Positions 1 through 11,557 are shown, counted from the first letter of the stretch. The stretch is DNA of 64,000 bases from Astrocystis sublimbata (GCA_022453515.1 JAJNNY010000040.1:1-64000), one strand, 5' to 3'. Made by a program: numbers and translations. The notes: generated by a model from the letters alone, not told the origin.

Positions 1-227
1 AAAAACGGAGTCTCGATGCGTGTGTAATCCGAGTTATCTTTCTTGCTGCACTCAGCGCATCGCGTGTCGTCCTTTTTCGTCACCCCACCCTCCACGCGAT
101 TCTTGCATTGGACGGGTTCGCATTTCTTCTGATTGACTTCGTCACAAGGTTCCATTTGGTAACTATCATCCCCAATCTTAATGTGGCAATTGCCGCAGTA
201 TTGAGTGATGGTGTAGAATTTACACAT
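1..227 (-). CDS. Cysteine-rich small protein, partial (runs off the left edge)
   Basis: The minus strand is open from an ATG at 227 to the window edge, giving about 75 residues with no stop; the C-terminus lies outside the window. The start has a good context (CACC before the ATG). The protein begins MCKFYTITQYCGNCH and carries seven cysteines, including a CGNC pair near residue 11 and a CAEC pair near residue 60, with many Lys/Asp between. There is no signal peptide. Short proteins starting with Met-Cys and paired cysteines are common uncharacterised proteins of filamentous ascomycetes, possibly metal-binding. No function is assigned. The open frame, the cysteine spacing and the start context support a gene; a chance ORF is still possible because only part is visible. 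Confidence 0.5.
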   Translation of the reverse strand, partial: MCKFYTITQYCGNCHIKIGDDSYQMEPCDEVNQKKCEPVQCKNRVEGGVTKKDDTRCAECSKKDNSDYTRIETPF

Positions 228-1375
228 GGTGAGTATCGATGTGTGTAATGAGACGTATTTACACAGTGACGCTGGTTGCGAGAGCAAGGAAGTGGTGGAT
301 ATGGAGATAGTGAGCGCACAGCTTAAGTGAGTTCTGATCGAACTATAATGTTAGGAAAAGAGATTGTCAGTTATGGTCTCGTCATACACATGAGAAGACG
401 AGTCTTGCCTGTGCAATTGTGGTGACTGGAGGTTGTTCTCTAGGAGGCGTGAGGATGAGGAGAGTAGACATGAATACGGTGGGAAATGGCCGTCCTTATA
501 TAGACGTCAAGGTCATAGTAGAATATAGTATCAAAGGCAATCTGATCGGTAACAGAAGTGCTTCGCTCCTTACGACTTCGTATTTCTGTTCGTGATACAA
601 ACCTTCAAAGCAAGCATATGAAGGGGATAAGCGGTTGGCTGCAGTTGGGCTTTCTCTCAAGTCTAAAGCCTTTACATCTACAAGATATGCATGAGCATAG
701 TTACAAATAACGCCTTGAATACAAAGAGTTCCCCTCATGCTGGTAGCGCTGAGTTTTTAGAAAGTCTAAGAGAGTTCCTCGACCGGTTTGATCTTATCTT
801 TGAGAGAAGCAAACAGTTCCGGATCAGCACATTACTCCCCTTTAGTATTCAGTACTCAGGGGGTTCCTAACCAAACATGATCGTTTAGCAAGCAGAGTAT
901 TCCTTTGATTTCCCCACCGCAGTCGCACTTATAGTACGTGGTTAAAGAGGGTGGGACCTGTGTTACGAGAGAATTCATTATCAAGATAATCATCGCGGAA
1001 GCTACTGGAGGTAGAAATCCAGCCACAAAAATACGATCCCCATCGAGTAAAACCCGGGGCCGTCCGGGTGGATCTCCAAGCAAAGAAACAAACAACTCTC
1101 GTCTCAATATATGCGCTCGCCCTCGAATGAGCTGCGACATTATGATATGTTTTCTTTCGACGGCGGCTGAGCTGAAGCCTTTGTCTAATAATTGCCCGCC
1201 ACTTGGCGCCTATTTGAAGTATAATCGCTATAGGACCGTTTGCTTATATATCCCGCGACATGAAGTCAATCGTCTATGAATCAGGAATGAAAGACACCGA
1301 AATTCCTAATATTGTATGCAGCTTTCATAGAAACAACCGGATTGAACAACATACCTACACAATCGTCCCGCGAAG
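228..1375. other. Intergenic, 1.1 kb
   Basis: This is the space between the divergent cysteine-rich gene and the SRR1-like gene, so it should hold both promoters. Short ORFs on both strands here have no recognisable domain or coding character. No RNA gene or repeat was seen. Confidence 0.5.
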
Positions 1376-2266
1376 ATGTCCAGCATTCATACGGGCAGTG
1401 TGTCTCCGGCCGACTCCATCCCTAGCAATATCTTGGCTCTTCCCTTGAATGATCCAGAACGAGAGAAAGCCATCAGGAAGAAAGCGAACTCTATCATATG
1501 GGAAGAAGGTGGGGAAGACGATTGGCTCCTTGGAACCCTGTACAGGCTCACAAAGAAGCAGCAGCTCGATTGGATGACCACCGGATACAAGGAGACTCGC
1601 GTTGAATTCAAGAGGAACCAGGAGACCAAGACCAAGTACGATGCGCAGTTCGCCGACGACCACAATAGCTGGGTGGCGCACCAGGATTTCCTCACTCTAA
1701 AAAGTCTCATGTGGGAACACCAAGCCTACTTTCGTAATGTCACAAAGATCGTCTGCTTTGGTCTTGGCTCCCCGCATGTGTATTTTGTCAAGAACACTAA
1801 AGTCGACGAGGAATATAAGCGGGCAAGATCGTGCGAATTTTCGTCCCATGCTCAGTACGCAACAGCCAGAGAGCTTGGAAGCTTGATAAAGCACGTAAAC
1901 GGTAACCGTACTGTCAAGATCTACGCACAGGATCCCCAGCTTACCTATATGGAGATCAAGCACTTCCCTGACCAATATGGGATCGAAGTCGTCAACCCCT
2001 ATCGGCACAAAGGCTATTGTCTCGTCGACCAATATACCCTTGTCATCTCATTTGATATTGCGCCCACGGCATGTCACGAGAGTGTCCTCATGGCCGTCAG
2101 CAGACCAGTAGCTATGATCTGCACCCCCGAGATGGATGATGACTCCGAGGAAAATTCCGAGATGCAAGAAAATTTCGAGATGGATGAGAATTCCCCCATT
2201 CCCTTGCCAGTGAACGAAACGCTGTGCACAGAGTACACACGAATACCGTGGAATGCATGCAGTTAG
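1376..2266 (+). CDS. SRR1-like domain protein
   Basis: Single-exon ORF of 296 residues. Residues about 120-250 match the SRR1-like domain named after the Arabidopsis clock regulator SRR1 and widespread in fungi. The visible pattern is a hydrophobic strand ending FGLGSP, a stretch of conserved Gln/Ala helix residues (HAQYATARELG), YAQDPQLTYMEIKHF, then YGIEVVNP and a VDQYTLVISF strand, ending in a PVAMIC strand. The N-terminal 115 residues are charged and helical. The tail has an acidic internal repeat (EENSEMQENFEMDENS) before a short end that differs from the usual fungal C-terminus. In plants and yeast SRR1/Ber1 proteins are linked to clock and microtubule or stress phenotypes; the biochemical activity is unknown. 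The gene stands alone. A small 3' exon cannot be excluded. Confidence 0.8.
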   Translation: MSSIHTGSVSPADSIPSNILALPLNDPEREKAIRKKANSIIWEEGGEDDWLLGTLYRLTKKQQLDWMTTGYKETRVEFKRNQETKTKYDAQFADDHNSWVAHQDFLTLKSLMWEHQAYFRNVTKIVCFGLGSPHVYFVKNTKVDEEYKRARSCEFSSHAQYATARELGSLIKHVNGNRTVKIYAQDPQLTYMEIKHFPDQYGIEVVNPYRHKGYCLVDQYTLVISFDIAPTACHESVLMAVSRPVAMICTPEMDDDSEENSEMQENFEMDENSPIPLPVNETLCTEYTRIPWNACS

Positions 2267-3052
2267 GAGGATGTTTGTGTCCATGGCATGATTGGTACCA
2301 AAGAACATCCGAAGCAACACCATGTTATCAATCCGTTCACAGAAGGACAGCTTTACATCCGAACCGACCAACTCTTAGGACAGCAACAAGCTCAGAGCTA
2401 AGATGGAGATTTCTAGACTGTCTGGCAAGAGTAACAGGAGAGTTAACACAGGGTTTCGAGTATGTTTCAAAGTTTCTTTCAACAAGACAAGGAAAACGCG
2501 TATAATCATAAAGGCGAGATCATGAATTCTAAAACAGCAAAAAAAGAAAAAAGGAAGAAAAAGGAAAAAAACTAAAATAAACAGTATTTTAGATGTTAGG
2601 AGTATTTACTAGGTCGATTTAAAAGATTGGATAAATCTTTCAAAGTTATTAGCAGGGTATGGAAGTGATAATATATAATAGTGCTCAGAATCATAAACTT
2701 CACCCTTCAATCCAGCGCAGTCCAAGAGAATGCTCAGCCACATAAGCCACCACGCACGCCACATTTCTCTGTGGCTCATCCAATGCAAATGCTTGGCGAA
2801 CTCGGTACATAGGTAGATACGACTAGCCCCACCATTTGCTATATTTCCATCCCACTTCGCGCATGACGTCCATCCAATGAGAAGACAACCGTACTAATCA
2901 CATCAAAAAATCTCATTGGGTCTGTCTTCCCACTAACTCACTCACTCATTCACTCACTCACGTACTCACTCAGTCGCGAATTAATATGTACCTAATAATC
3001 TGAGACATCTCTTCTTCTTCTTCTTCGTTGGAAACTTTCCAACATCACGCGA
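2267..3052. other. Intergenic with CTCA microsatellite
   Basis: AT-rich 3' flank of the SRR1-like gene, then the TRM2 promoter. An imperfect CTCA/CACT tetranucleotide tract lies at about 2934-2971 and a CTT run at about 3011-3027 just before the TRM2 start, typical of pyrimidine-rich fungal core promoters. Confidence 0.5.
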
Positions 3053-5389
3053 ATGAGGCCGAGTTCAATCCCGACTCTTCTCCAAAGGGCATGCGGCGGG
3101 AATGCCTCGCACGCACGATTGAGTTTCCGCACTCGCACGAATAGTAGGGGTCCGAGTCTATTCACCTCTCACTTCACCACCATCACCATCCGCCAGGGTA
3201 AAAAGTTCAAACTCACCTCTTACGACACCAGCGCAGACCCAACGCCAAAGGGAAATACAGCATTCACCAACTTCCTCACCATGGCGGATCCAACTCCCAC
3301 TACCCCTCCAAGAAAAACGGACAAACCAACCGCGCACCAAAACAGCAATGGGAAGCCTCGCGGCAAAAGACCAGCGCCGCACAACCACAACCACAACCAC
3401 AACACTAACCAGCACCAAAACAATAACAATAGCAATCAAAATGACCACCGCCAAAACAACAACAACAACCAACAGTCCGCCCTAGGCAAAAAGCGGCAGC
3501 AGAAGAAGCAGCGCAAGCGGGAGCGCGACATGCAGACCGGGTCGGCCGAGGAGGTCCTAGCGTTCGACGTGCGCGACCTGAGACGCGCTCTTCTGAATGA
3601 GTCTGCCTCAGGCTCCTACTCTGTCGAAGGCGAACTAGAGGAAGTGGAAGTAGAGGAGCCCTCTTTTGCGGAAGAGGTGAAATCCCTTCCTGAGCCTGGC
3701 ACCGAGATCCTCGTAAAAGTCGTCGAGCTATCGTCGACGGGCGAGGCACTGGCGGTCCAAGTAGGGAAGACCGGCACAGGCAAAGGCGAAGGGGGAGGAG
3801 AAGGGGAAGAGACGACAGCAGGCCCCGCCTCGAAGCGCATCTACGTCCTCTCCTTCGCCGTGCCCGGCGACATCGCCAAAGTCAAAGTCTACCGCCACCT
3901 GCACGACGAAGGGTACAGCGTGGCAGACTTCATCAGCGTCGTAACGCCCTCACCCCAACGCGACGACAGTCTGATATCCTGCCAATACTTCTCCAAGTGC
4001 TCTGGGTGCCAATTCCAAATGCTTTCCTACGCGACCCAACTCGCGCACAAGAAGCGCATCGTAGAAAAAGCATTCGCGAACTTCTCAAACCTAACTCCCG
4101 AGGTGATCCCCACCGTTGGCGAAACCATCGGCTCGCCGTTGCAATACGGGTACCGGACGAAGCTGACGCCGCATTTCGACGGGCCACCGGGGAGCGGACG
4201 GCGCGGGAAGAACAAGGCCGTCATGTTTGCCGCGATGCCGGATATCGGGTTCATGCTGAAGGGGACAAGGAAGACGATGGATATCGAAGACTGCCCCATT
4301 GGCACCGAGGCTGTGCGGTTGGGGATGAAGGCCGAAAGAGAGCGCATGGAGGTCGAGTTTGGGAAGTATAAGAAGGGCGCGACAATTCTGCTGCGCGAGA
4401 GTACACAGCGCGTGACGTCTGACTCCAACACCTCTGCAGATGCAGACGCAGACGTAGACGCAGAACCCGACGTATCGACATCAGCCAAAGGCGTAAAAGT
4501 CAAAGTCGAGACACCAGAGGCAGGCCACATCGACTACAAGACGTGCATCACGAACAACAACGCCACGTCGACCGAGTACGTCGGCGACTACGTGTTCCAC
4601 AACCCGGCAGGCAGTTTCTTCCAGAACAACAATTCGATCCTGCCCGTGTTTACGGACTACATCCGGCAGCACGTGCTGCCGCCGTCTCAACAACAACAAC
4701 AAGACGCCACCACAAACAACACCAACGAAACCATGACAACCCCCCCACCAAAAGCCCCCAAGCCCCTAAAATACCTAATAGACGCCTACTCCGGCTCCGG
4801 GCTCTTCACCATAACGCTTTCCGCACTCTTCACCTCCAGCACCGGGATCGACATCGCCGAATCCTCCATAACATTCGCGCGGCGCAACGCAAGATCCAAC
4901 AACCTACCCCCCACACAAGCGGAATTCATCGCCGGCGACGCCAACTCCCTCTTCGCCTCCGTCCCTTCCAATTACTCCCCCGACGAAACGGTCGTAATCC
5001 TCGACCCACCCCGCAAGGGCTGCGATGCGGATTTCCTAAGCCAACTCCTAGATTTCGGACCTAAGAGAATAGTGTACGTCAGCTGCAATGTGCATACGCA
5101 GGCGCGGGATGTGGGAGTTTTGGTAAGGGGGGAGCCTACGGGGGGTTTCGGTAGAGATGATAAAGAAGATGGGGACATGAAGAAGAAGGTAAATGAGAAG
5201 GGCGTGAGGTACGAGATCGAAAGTCTGCGCGGCTTCGATTTCTTCCCGCAGACGGGCCATGTCGAGGGCGTGGCTGTGCTGAATCGCGTTGACGACGACA
5301 ATAACAAGGACAACGACAACGGCGATTCCCTCTCGGAAATGATAGCGATTGATGCTGTGGATACTGTTTGGAAGCTTGTGGTTGAGTAG
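3053..5389 (+). CDS. TRM2: tRNA (uracil-5-)-methyltransferase (TRM2/TrmA family)
   Basis: Intronless 778-residue protein that makes m5U54 in the T-loop of tRNAs using S-adenosylmethionine. A TRAM-like beta domain lies near residues 220-300. It is followed by a Cys-rich segment (CQYFSKCSGCQF) like the iron-sulfur site of RumA-type enzymes, and then by the methyltransferase fold: SAM loop DAYSGSGLF, the ILDPPRKG motif (Asp651) and the SCN motif whose Cys678 is the expected nucleophile. HVEGVAVL near the end is the conserved C-terminal signature. Residues 110-150 are a low-complexity His/Asn/Gln tract. The first ATG (3053) has C at -3 and opens an Arg/Ser/Thr-rich leader without acidic residues. 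An in-frame ATG at 3281 (Met77) has a strong CACCATGG context. Both may be used. The yeast enzyme modifies cytosolic and mitochondrial tRNAs. Confidence 0.93.
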   Translation: MRPSSIPTLLQRACGGNASHARLSFRTRTNSRGPSLFTSHFTTITIRQGKKFKLTSYDTSADPTPKGNTAFTNFLTMADPTPTTPPRKTDKPTAHQNSNGKPRGKRPAPHNHNHNHNTNQHQNNNNSNQNDHRQNNNNNQQSALGKKRQQKKQRKRERDMQTGSAEEVLAFDVRDLRRALLNESASGSYSVEGELEEVEVEEPSFAEEVKSLPEPGTEILVKVVELSSTGEALAVQVGKTGTGKGEGGGEGEETTAGPASKRIYVLSFAVPGDIAKVKVYRHLHDEGYSVADFISVVTPSPQRDDSLISCQYFSKCSGCQFQMLSYATQLAHKKRIVEKAFANFSNLTPEVIPTVGETIGSPLQYGYRTKLTPHFDGPPGSGRRGKNKAVMFAAMPDIGFMLKGTRKTMDIEDCPIGTEAVRLGMKAERERMEVEFGKYKKGATILLRESTQRVTSDSNTSADADADVDAEPDVSTSAKGVKVKVETPEAGHIDYKTCITNNNATSTEYVGDYVFHNPAGSFFQNNNSILPVFTDYIRQHVLPPSQQQQQDATTNNTNETMTTPPPKAPKPLKYLIDAYSGSGLFTITLSALFTSSTGIDIAESSITFARRNARSNNLPPTQAEFIAGDANSLFASVPSNYSPDETVVILDPPRKGCDADFLSQLLDFGPKRIVYVSCNVHTQARDVGVLVRGEPTGGFGRDDKEDGDMKKKVNEKGVRYEIESLRGFDFFPQTGHVEGVAVLNRVDDDNNKDNDNGDSLSEMIAIDAVDTVWKLVVE

Positions 5390-5922
5390 AGAAGAGTATA
5401 GTAGAGTTCAGAGTAGAGTAGAGTACCTAGGTAAAAGAGGTGTTGAGGAGGTGTTGAAATGATGCTATGCTATCTTGGTATGTAGGTCAAGGGTCACTGT
5501 AGTTGTGCAGGCCACCGTCGTCATGTATATATAAGCATATGGGCAGGTTCTTCCCACCTCTCCCGTCTCACTGGGCACGCAGTAGGATATCAGTCGGCCA
5601 ACTCAACTCAACTGAATAGCACGCTCATCTACATCTATCTACCTGATCTTTCAATGCTTTGATAGAATAGCGCACTATCTCACACTTATGAAATCAAAGT
5701 TTCAGTTAACCCCAAATTCAATCAACATCACATTAATACTTCATCTATTGAATACCACATCGCATCAGTAGCAAGGTAATACCACACCACACCACTCCAA
5801 TCACGTCACATATTTCACATCAAATCAAATTGCATCAAAAAATCAAATCACAGCACATCATCATCATCCTCACCACCACACACACACTCAAAACAGCATT
5901 GTACAGCATATATCAATTAACA
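5390..5922. other. Convergent 3' intergenic region
   Basis: Space between the stop codons of TRM2 and the SHE4-like gene. It holds AT-rich transcription-end sequence, a TACCTAGGTA palindrome near 5424 and a run of TAGAG repeats (about 5387-5422). No gene was recognised. Confidence 0.5.
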
Positions 5923-8153
5923 TTATCTACCCCCATCCCCATTGCTATCCTCAAGCAAGACCTTCAGCGCCTTAATCGTGACCTCAACGACCTGCGCCCT
6001 GCGACTCTTCTTCGCACACTCCTTCAGGATTTCCAGACCATTCTTCGCCTTGAATTCCTTCCTAACTTCCTTACCCGTCTCCCCCTCATAAGAAACCATA
6101 TTATGCACAATGAAAACCCCGCGATGTCTCAAGTCCTCGTTATCCTCGGCGCATAGGCCCAGCACAACCTCGACCCCGCGGTTCCTCTTGAGGACCTTGC
6201 GCCCGACCTCTTCGTACGCCGTCAGCGATGCCAACGCGCCACCAGCTGCGCTTCGCGTAGCCTCGTCCTCGGAATCGGCAAGCGCCATTAGGATACGTAG
6301 ACGTTGCGTTGCTTGAGACGTATCTTCAGCGTATAACGCAACGCCCTCGACAGACTCGACCAGATTGCAGACAAGTTCGGTGGCGGCCTTGGATACCATA
6401 TTGTTTGATGATAGCAGCTGTTCTTCTATTTCAGTAAACGCCACACGTATAATGGTCATGCGTGTATCGTCGTCGGTCGAGGCGAGGTTGGTAAGAGCCA
6501 TGAGCGCTTCGAAGCACGGCAGCAGATCTCGCGTTTCTGCAGTTGGATCCGGGGGTAGAATAGAAACAAGCGGTCGGATCGCTGCGTTTTGCGGACGAGC
6601 ACGCGTTCCTCCGAAAACAAGGGTCGGGTTAGTACTGATTAGTATGCGGGCAAGAGCCTGGGCTGCTGTGCGCTTCGCCTGGCTGTCGGCATCTGGCAAG
6701 GCAGACCAGGCGGCAATCAACAAGTTGACGGTGCCCTGTTGAGAGAGGTGGCCCCTAAGATGGGGGCTTACAGAAAGAGAAAATATGATGGAAATAATAA
6801 GAGAGAGGGATGCGCTCGAGCCATGACGGCTGTGGGTGACCAAGACGGGGACGACACCTGCTTCGAAAACGCGTTTGCATCGATCGCCAACGTGATCATT
6901 GTCGTCAAGAATATTGGGCGTGGCGAGCTTGCCAGCAGCATTGGCGTAGGCTTTGAGCTGGTTCAACTTCTTCTCCTCGTCGGACTGTGTCGGTCGATAG
7001 CGGGTCAAGTTCAGGAAGATACTGAGGGCCCCGTATGTAACAGGAGATTTGGCAGGGGCGTCACCTAAGATGTTGACCAACGTTTTTAGCAATTCGGGGT
7101 TTCGTGCTACTTCCTCCTTCACCGTGGGCTGAATGGTAGCATAAGCCAGCCCTTCGAGAGAGTGTCGTTTGCCTGTTTCGGGATCTGTGAGTAGTAATGT
7201 AGTGAACTTCTGAGCCAGCTCCTCGATACTAGTGGTTGCAGCTTGAATCCTCCCCTCACTGTCCTGTGCTGTTTTCTGGGCTTCCGACGGCACTGCCTGG
7301 AACCAAGCTTATCAGCCCTGCGCGTGAAAGCGCCGCATCAGCGCCACTGTAGATGCTCATCGGAAGGCGACGCAATGTCGGGAAACTTGAGGGTGCCTAC
7401 ACTGAGTTTGGCCAAGATGACGGCGGCGATGGACTGGACGGCCTCGGAGTGCTTTTTCATGGAGATGGAGCCGGGGGTGCCGTCGGCGTCGGGATCGGCC
7501 GAGTGGATGGCCGTGGACAGCTCCGCGGGGTCCTGGTCGACGACCTCTTCCAGCCAGTCGGTGCAGTACTTCCGTATGGCGGCGCGACAGTCGGAGTGCA
7601 TGGACGCGGCGTTAAGCATGTTCAAGCAGGCCGTCTCGACTTTGCGACTCTTCCATTTGCGGCGCATCAAGGAGTCGAGACTCGGCAGGAAACCCTCACT
7701 CAAGAACATCTCCGAGGTCGGCTCCGGGGCGATGGGGAACACATCAGCGGCCACGCAGAAGGCGACAATGTAGTCGTCGTAGGTACCTTTCTTGATACGG
7801 GCGAAGAAGAAGGCCTGTAGCGCGCGAGAACCCTTCGTACCAGCGGCGGTGAGATAGGCCGAGGTGGTCATGATGGCATGTGCGCGAACCTCCTCCGCCT
7901 GTCTCATGTCGAGATAGCTGAGGATGGTGTCGACGCAGATCTCGTCGATGACATCACAGATGGATCTGTCCTTGTCCTTGGACGCAGCATCTTGGTTGAG
8001 GAGCTTGGTGAGCTGGTCGAGGGCCTCGCAGGTGTCCTTGTCTTCCTGGCCACCTTCCATGAGGCGGGCGAGGAGCAGCTGGGTCTGATCGACGACGCCA
8101 AGACTGGCGTTCTTCTGCAGCTCGGAAGCGGCAGGGGTCCCGTTCTGATCCAT
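5923..8153 (-). CDS. SHE4: UCS-domain myosin chaperone (UNC-45/CRO1/She4/Rng3 family)
   Basis: Two exons, 8153-7401 and 7296-5923, joined by a 104-nt intron (donor GTAGGC, acceptor CCAG, CTGAT branch) in phase 0, give about 708 residues, the usual length of the family. The protein is an all-helical armadillo-repeat solenoid. The second exon carries the UCS domain, with the recognisable block VVPVLVTHSR...ASLSLIISIIFSLS followed by a QQGTVNLLIAAW helix, then further ARM repeats to a basic end. UCS proteins fold and stabilise myosin motor heads and are needed for actin-ring function; Podospora CRO1 is required for the syncytial-to-cellular transition. The start at 8153 (MDQNG) is preferred because the upstream in-frame extension is low in coding quality. 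The exact donor was chosen for frame; an alternative GTGTAG donor three bases away paired with CAG also keeps frame. Confidence 0.88.
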
Positions 8154-10303
8154 GGCGGCTGGGGTGTGACGAGATGAGGGATTTAAGCAAGTGGTCGATG
8201 TCAGATGACGGGACGGATGCGGGGGAAAGCAGCAACGGAGGACACTCGTGTCGAGGTCTATGTGCTCTTGGGGGCTTGCCGTGAACAGCACAGGCACTGC
8301 CGGCTCCAATTCGAGCTCTTGTTGCAGCCGGGACGGCCCAGTGTGGTAGATGTGTAGCCGGGGGTGATAGTTGTGCACTGTTGTAGATGACTAAGCCAGA
8401 GGCGTGATGGAAGTGCGAGGCAGTAGCCTAGTAAGGACAATAGTCGGTTTGTTTGTTGTGCTGGCTCGGATAGAGCGAGGGGAAAGGTGGGCGTCAAGAG
8501 GGGAAAACGACGCGGCTGAGCAAACTTGTTGATGAACGAAGCCTGAGTTCGCTCAATCTCAACTTGATACTACGAAATAAAGCAGGACGTGAGTTTGGTG
8601 AAGCCAAGGTGAAGAAGGATTGGTGTGGAAAACTGTAGAGGCTATGGGATGAAATGGGATGAGATGAGATGAAAGACGGCAGGCAGGTGGGTAATATTAA
8701 TCTTGACTCAGATCAGCGAGGCTCGGGTATAAGGAAAAGAGACACACACCACTGGGCATGTACATTACCTACAGGTACTGAGGTATTATGAGGGCGTGCT
8801 AGGATCAGTCAGTTGGATGACCCTGTTGAAAGACGCAACGTTGAACCGAGGTACTGCAGAGCCAAGCAAGCATCGGCCCAAGGCCCAAGGCAACGCAGGC
8901 CCAGCCCGATTCACACCTGGAACAGAATAAACAGAGCAGATGCTGGTCACGAGGGACCACAGGCAAAGCAAGCGCGGGGGCAAAAACGAACAAAGCAGGT
9001 GAATGGATGGGTGGATTGGGGAGGCAGACTGAAACAGACAGAGCTTTCTGATGGAAGCCTGCGCCAGGCAGCTAGGCAGACAGACAACCAGAAAGAAGCT
9101 ACACAAAACAGAGGCAGGTGACCCTGGAGCGGTATTGGGATTGATTCATTGGTTGGTAGGGTGGTGGTGGTGGATGTGATGTGAGATGATGAGGCTGTGA
9201 GACACGGAGACAGGGAGACAAGCCTTGGGACTGTCTATCCAATCTTGGAGTGTTCTACGTACCGAAGAAGACGATCCCGACTGGAGTCTCAGTGGCCGGG
9301 CCAGGGCAACTAGACGAATGAGGAGGGGCCTAGCAGCTTGTTAGGGAAACAATGAGATTAAAATTAGGTTCTAAGTTTTGATGACACATCAGAAATTGCG
9401 AGATTGGGTGACAGCGCGTACCTCTGGGCTGAGACTTGAGTTGAAGCAGGTGGGAGAAGGTATGGATGGTGGCGCTGAATTCAGGTTGGTACGAGTAGGT
9501 AGGTATCGCGAAGTAGGAGACAGACTGGCTGAGGGTGAGATCAGACGTCAGACGTGAGCTTGTGATTCCCGAGGCCCAGTCCTTCGAGTTATTCCTTCCC
9601 ACTCTGTCTCGATTCCAGCAGCAGCACCTGCCCCTACTATGTTACCCCGCCATCCCGCGTCACCAGCACCCTAACGGCCGGGGGGCAGGGCTCGGCAGGG
9701 TACGCCCTGATGCCCCGCTAACACATGCTCCGCGAAGTGCCCATATCCACCCTTGCCCCACCCGTCGAGCTGCTATTGGCACTAGCCAGATACGGAATAG
9801 CTACCTACCACTAGAAGCTAGACATGCTCGAGTACTTCCCGAATCTCGAATCTTGAATCTCGAAATCATTCTGTCATCAAACCATTCATCCCTCATCAAC
9901 CAACAACCCTGTATTGGCAACACAACCAATCAACCAACATAAGTTGACGATTCTATTTTTCTGCTTACTCACCATCGGCACAGTACTGTATTGGATACAT
10001 ACACCACCAAATTATCACTTTACCTGAACCTCGACAAGCTGCACGCGACGCAGTGCCACAATCACGACCCTCGAGGGAATGCGGTGCAACCTCCAACCCT
10101 GCCTGAGCTAGGTTGAGCTAGGTCACAATCCTCTCCCTCCGTCTGGGTCTGGGGCGAAGGCGAAGGCCAGGAGGCGGCGGCGGTGGAGAGACCCTCATGA
10201 TACCCTGACTCAACAATCCCGAACCGACTCGGCGTGTCGCGTGCGTGACGTTGCGTTGCGTGTACTGCTAGTTTCACGACAGACGGACAAAGCCTGACCC
10301 AAG
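8154..10303. other. Divergent promoter region, 2.1 kb
   Basis: Long non-coding space between the divergent SHE4-like and TFB4 genes. It contains GATGAGATG-type purine runs (about 8646-8672) and clustered CAGGCAGG-like motifs. Short ORFs on both strands lack domains and overlap each other. No RNA gene was recognised. Confidence 0.45.
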
Positions 10304-11557
10304 ATGAACCGCATCGATGCCTCGGAGCACTACGACGAGAGCAGCTTCGCCGGCCAGACGCCCTCGCTGCTGACCGTCATCGTCGACACCAACCCGCGCG
10401 CCTGGGCCGCCCTGAGCCACATCCTGACCCTGCCCCAGGCCATCTCCAACATCCTCGTCTTCATCAACGCCCACCTGGCCTACGGCAACGAGAACCAGGT
10501 CGCCGTCCTCGCCGCCCACACCCAGCGCGCCGTCTGGCTCTATCCCACCCCCGCCAACAACACCACCGGCCACCATGCCCGCAGGAACAACCACCACCCG
10601 CGCCGCAGCAGCGCCCGCGACGTCGCCATGACCGGCGTCGACGGCTTCGGTTCCAAGCCCGTCGTCACCTCAGCCAACAAATACCCGCAATTCGCCAAGA
10701 TCGAGTCCTCCATCCTCGCCTCCCTACGCTCTCTCATAGACGACACCACAGACTCGCAGCTCGACGATCCCAACACGCTCCTCTCCGGCGCCGTAAGCAT
10801 GGCGCTCTCCTACATCCACAAGACATCCCTCGCCTTCGAGCCGCCCAAGACCTCGCAAGACGCGGCCGACCCGAAAACAGCGCCCTCGACAACCCCATCG
10901 CAGCCCAACATGCACGCGCGCATCCTCGTCCTCTCCGTCTCGCCCTCCAGCCCCTCGCAATACATAACCACCATGAACGCCGTCTTCGCCGCCTCGCACG
11001 CGCGCATCCCCATCGACACCCTCGCGCTCTATTCCGCGCCGACCTTCCTGCAACAAGCAGCTTTCATCACCGGTGGGACTTTCCTCTCCGCTACACCTAC
11101 ACCTACACCTACACCCACCACCACCTCCACCTCCAACAACAACAACAACAACTCTTCTATTTCCGCCTCCCCCCGCGGCTCAACCCCAGGCCTCCTAACC
11201 CACCTCCTCTTCGGCCTCCTAGCCGACGCCTCAGCGCGCGCCGCCCTCGTCGCGCCCTCCATGGACAGCGTCGACTTCCGCGCCGCCTGCTTCTGCCACC
11301 GCAACGTCGTTGACACAGGCTTTGTCTGCAGTATCTGCTTGTCGATTTTCTGCCACGTCCCGCAAGACGGGGTTTGCGCGACGTGTGAGACCAAGTTGGC
11401 CCTGGGGAATTATGGCGCTAGACCTGCTGTTGTTGCGAGAAGGAGGAAGAAGAAGGGGAAGAAGGGAGGCAGGGATAGTGTTGGGGGAGTGGGAGTAAAT
11501 GGGAATGGGGCCAGGGAGGAGACGGGGAGTGCGGCGGGGACGCCGGGGCCTGGGTAG
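10304..11557 (+). CDS. TFB4: TFIIH core subunit Tfb4 (p34)
   Basis: Single-exon 417-residue protein. The N-terminal vWA-like fold is recognisable from SLLTVIVDTNPRAWAAL and NILVFINAHLAYGNENQVAVLAA. The C-terminus has the family's zinc-binding module with paired cysteines (CFCHRN, CSICLSIFC, CATC) near residues 325-365, followed by a lysine-rich tail. Tfb4 is a scaffold of TFIIH, binding the Ssl1/p44 subunit, and serves RNA polymerase II initiation and nucleotide excision repair in the nucleus. Residues about 265-290 hold a Thr-Pro/Asn low-complexity insert coded by ACACCT and AAC repeats; such inserts are tolerated in fungal orthologues. The start (MNRIDASEHYD) matches the expected N-terminus. 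Confidence 0.92.
   Translation: MNRIDASEHYDESSFAGQTPSLLTVIVDTNPRAWAALSHILTLPQAISNILVFINAHLAYGNENQVAVLAAHTQRAVWLYPTPANNTTGHHARRNNHHPRRSSARDVAMTGVDGFGSKPVVTSANKYPQFAKIESSILASLRSLIDDTTDSQLDDPNTLLSGAVSMALSYIHKTSLAFEPPKTSQDAADPKTAPSTTPSQPNMHARILVLSVSPSSPSQYITTMNAVFAASHARIPIDTLALYSAPTFLQQAAFITGGTFLSATPTPTPTPTTTSTSNNNNNNSSISASPRGSTPGLLTHLLFGLLADASARAALVAPSMDSVDFRAACFCHRNVVDTGFVCSICLSIFCHVPQDGVCATCETKLALGNYGARPAVVARRRKKKGKKGGRDSVGGVGVNGNGAREETGSAAGTPGPG

Noticed and set aside
2224..2505. ORF of 93 residues overlapping the SRR1-like gene's end
   Set aside because: No domain, out of frame with the conserved gene, and running into AT-rich 3' flank.
9535..9942. ORF of 135 residues between SHE4 and TFB4
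   Set aside because: Low-complexity, non-conserved composition, with opposing ORFs on the other strand; no domain or start context.
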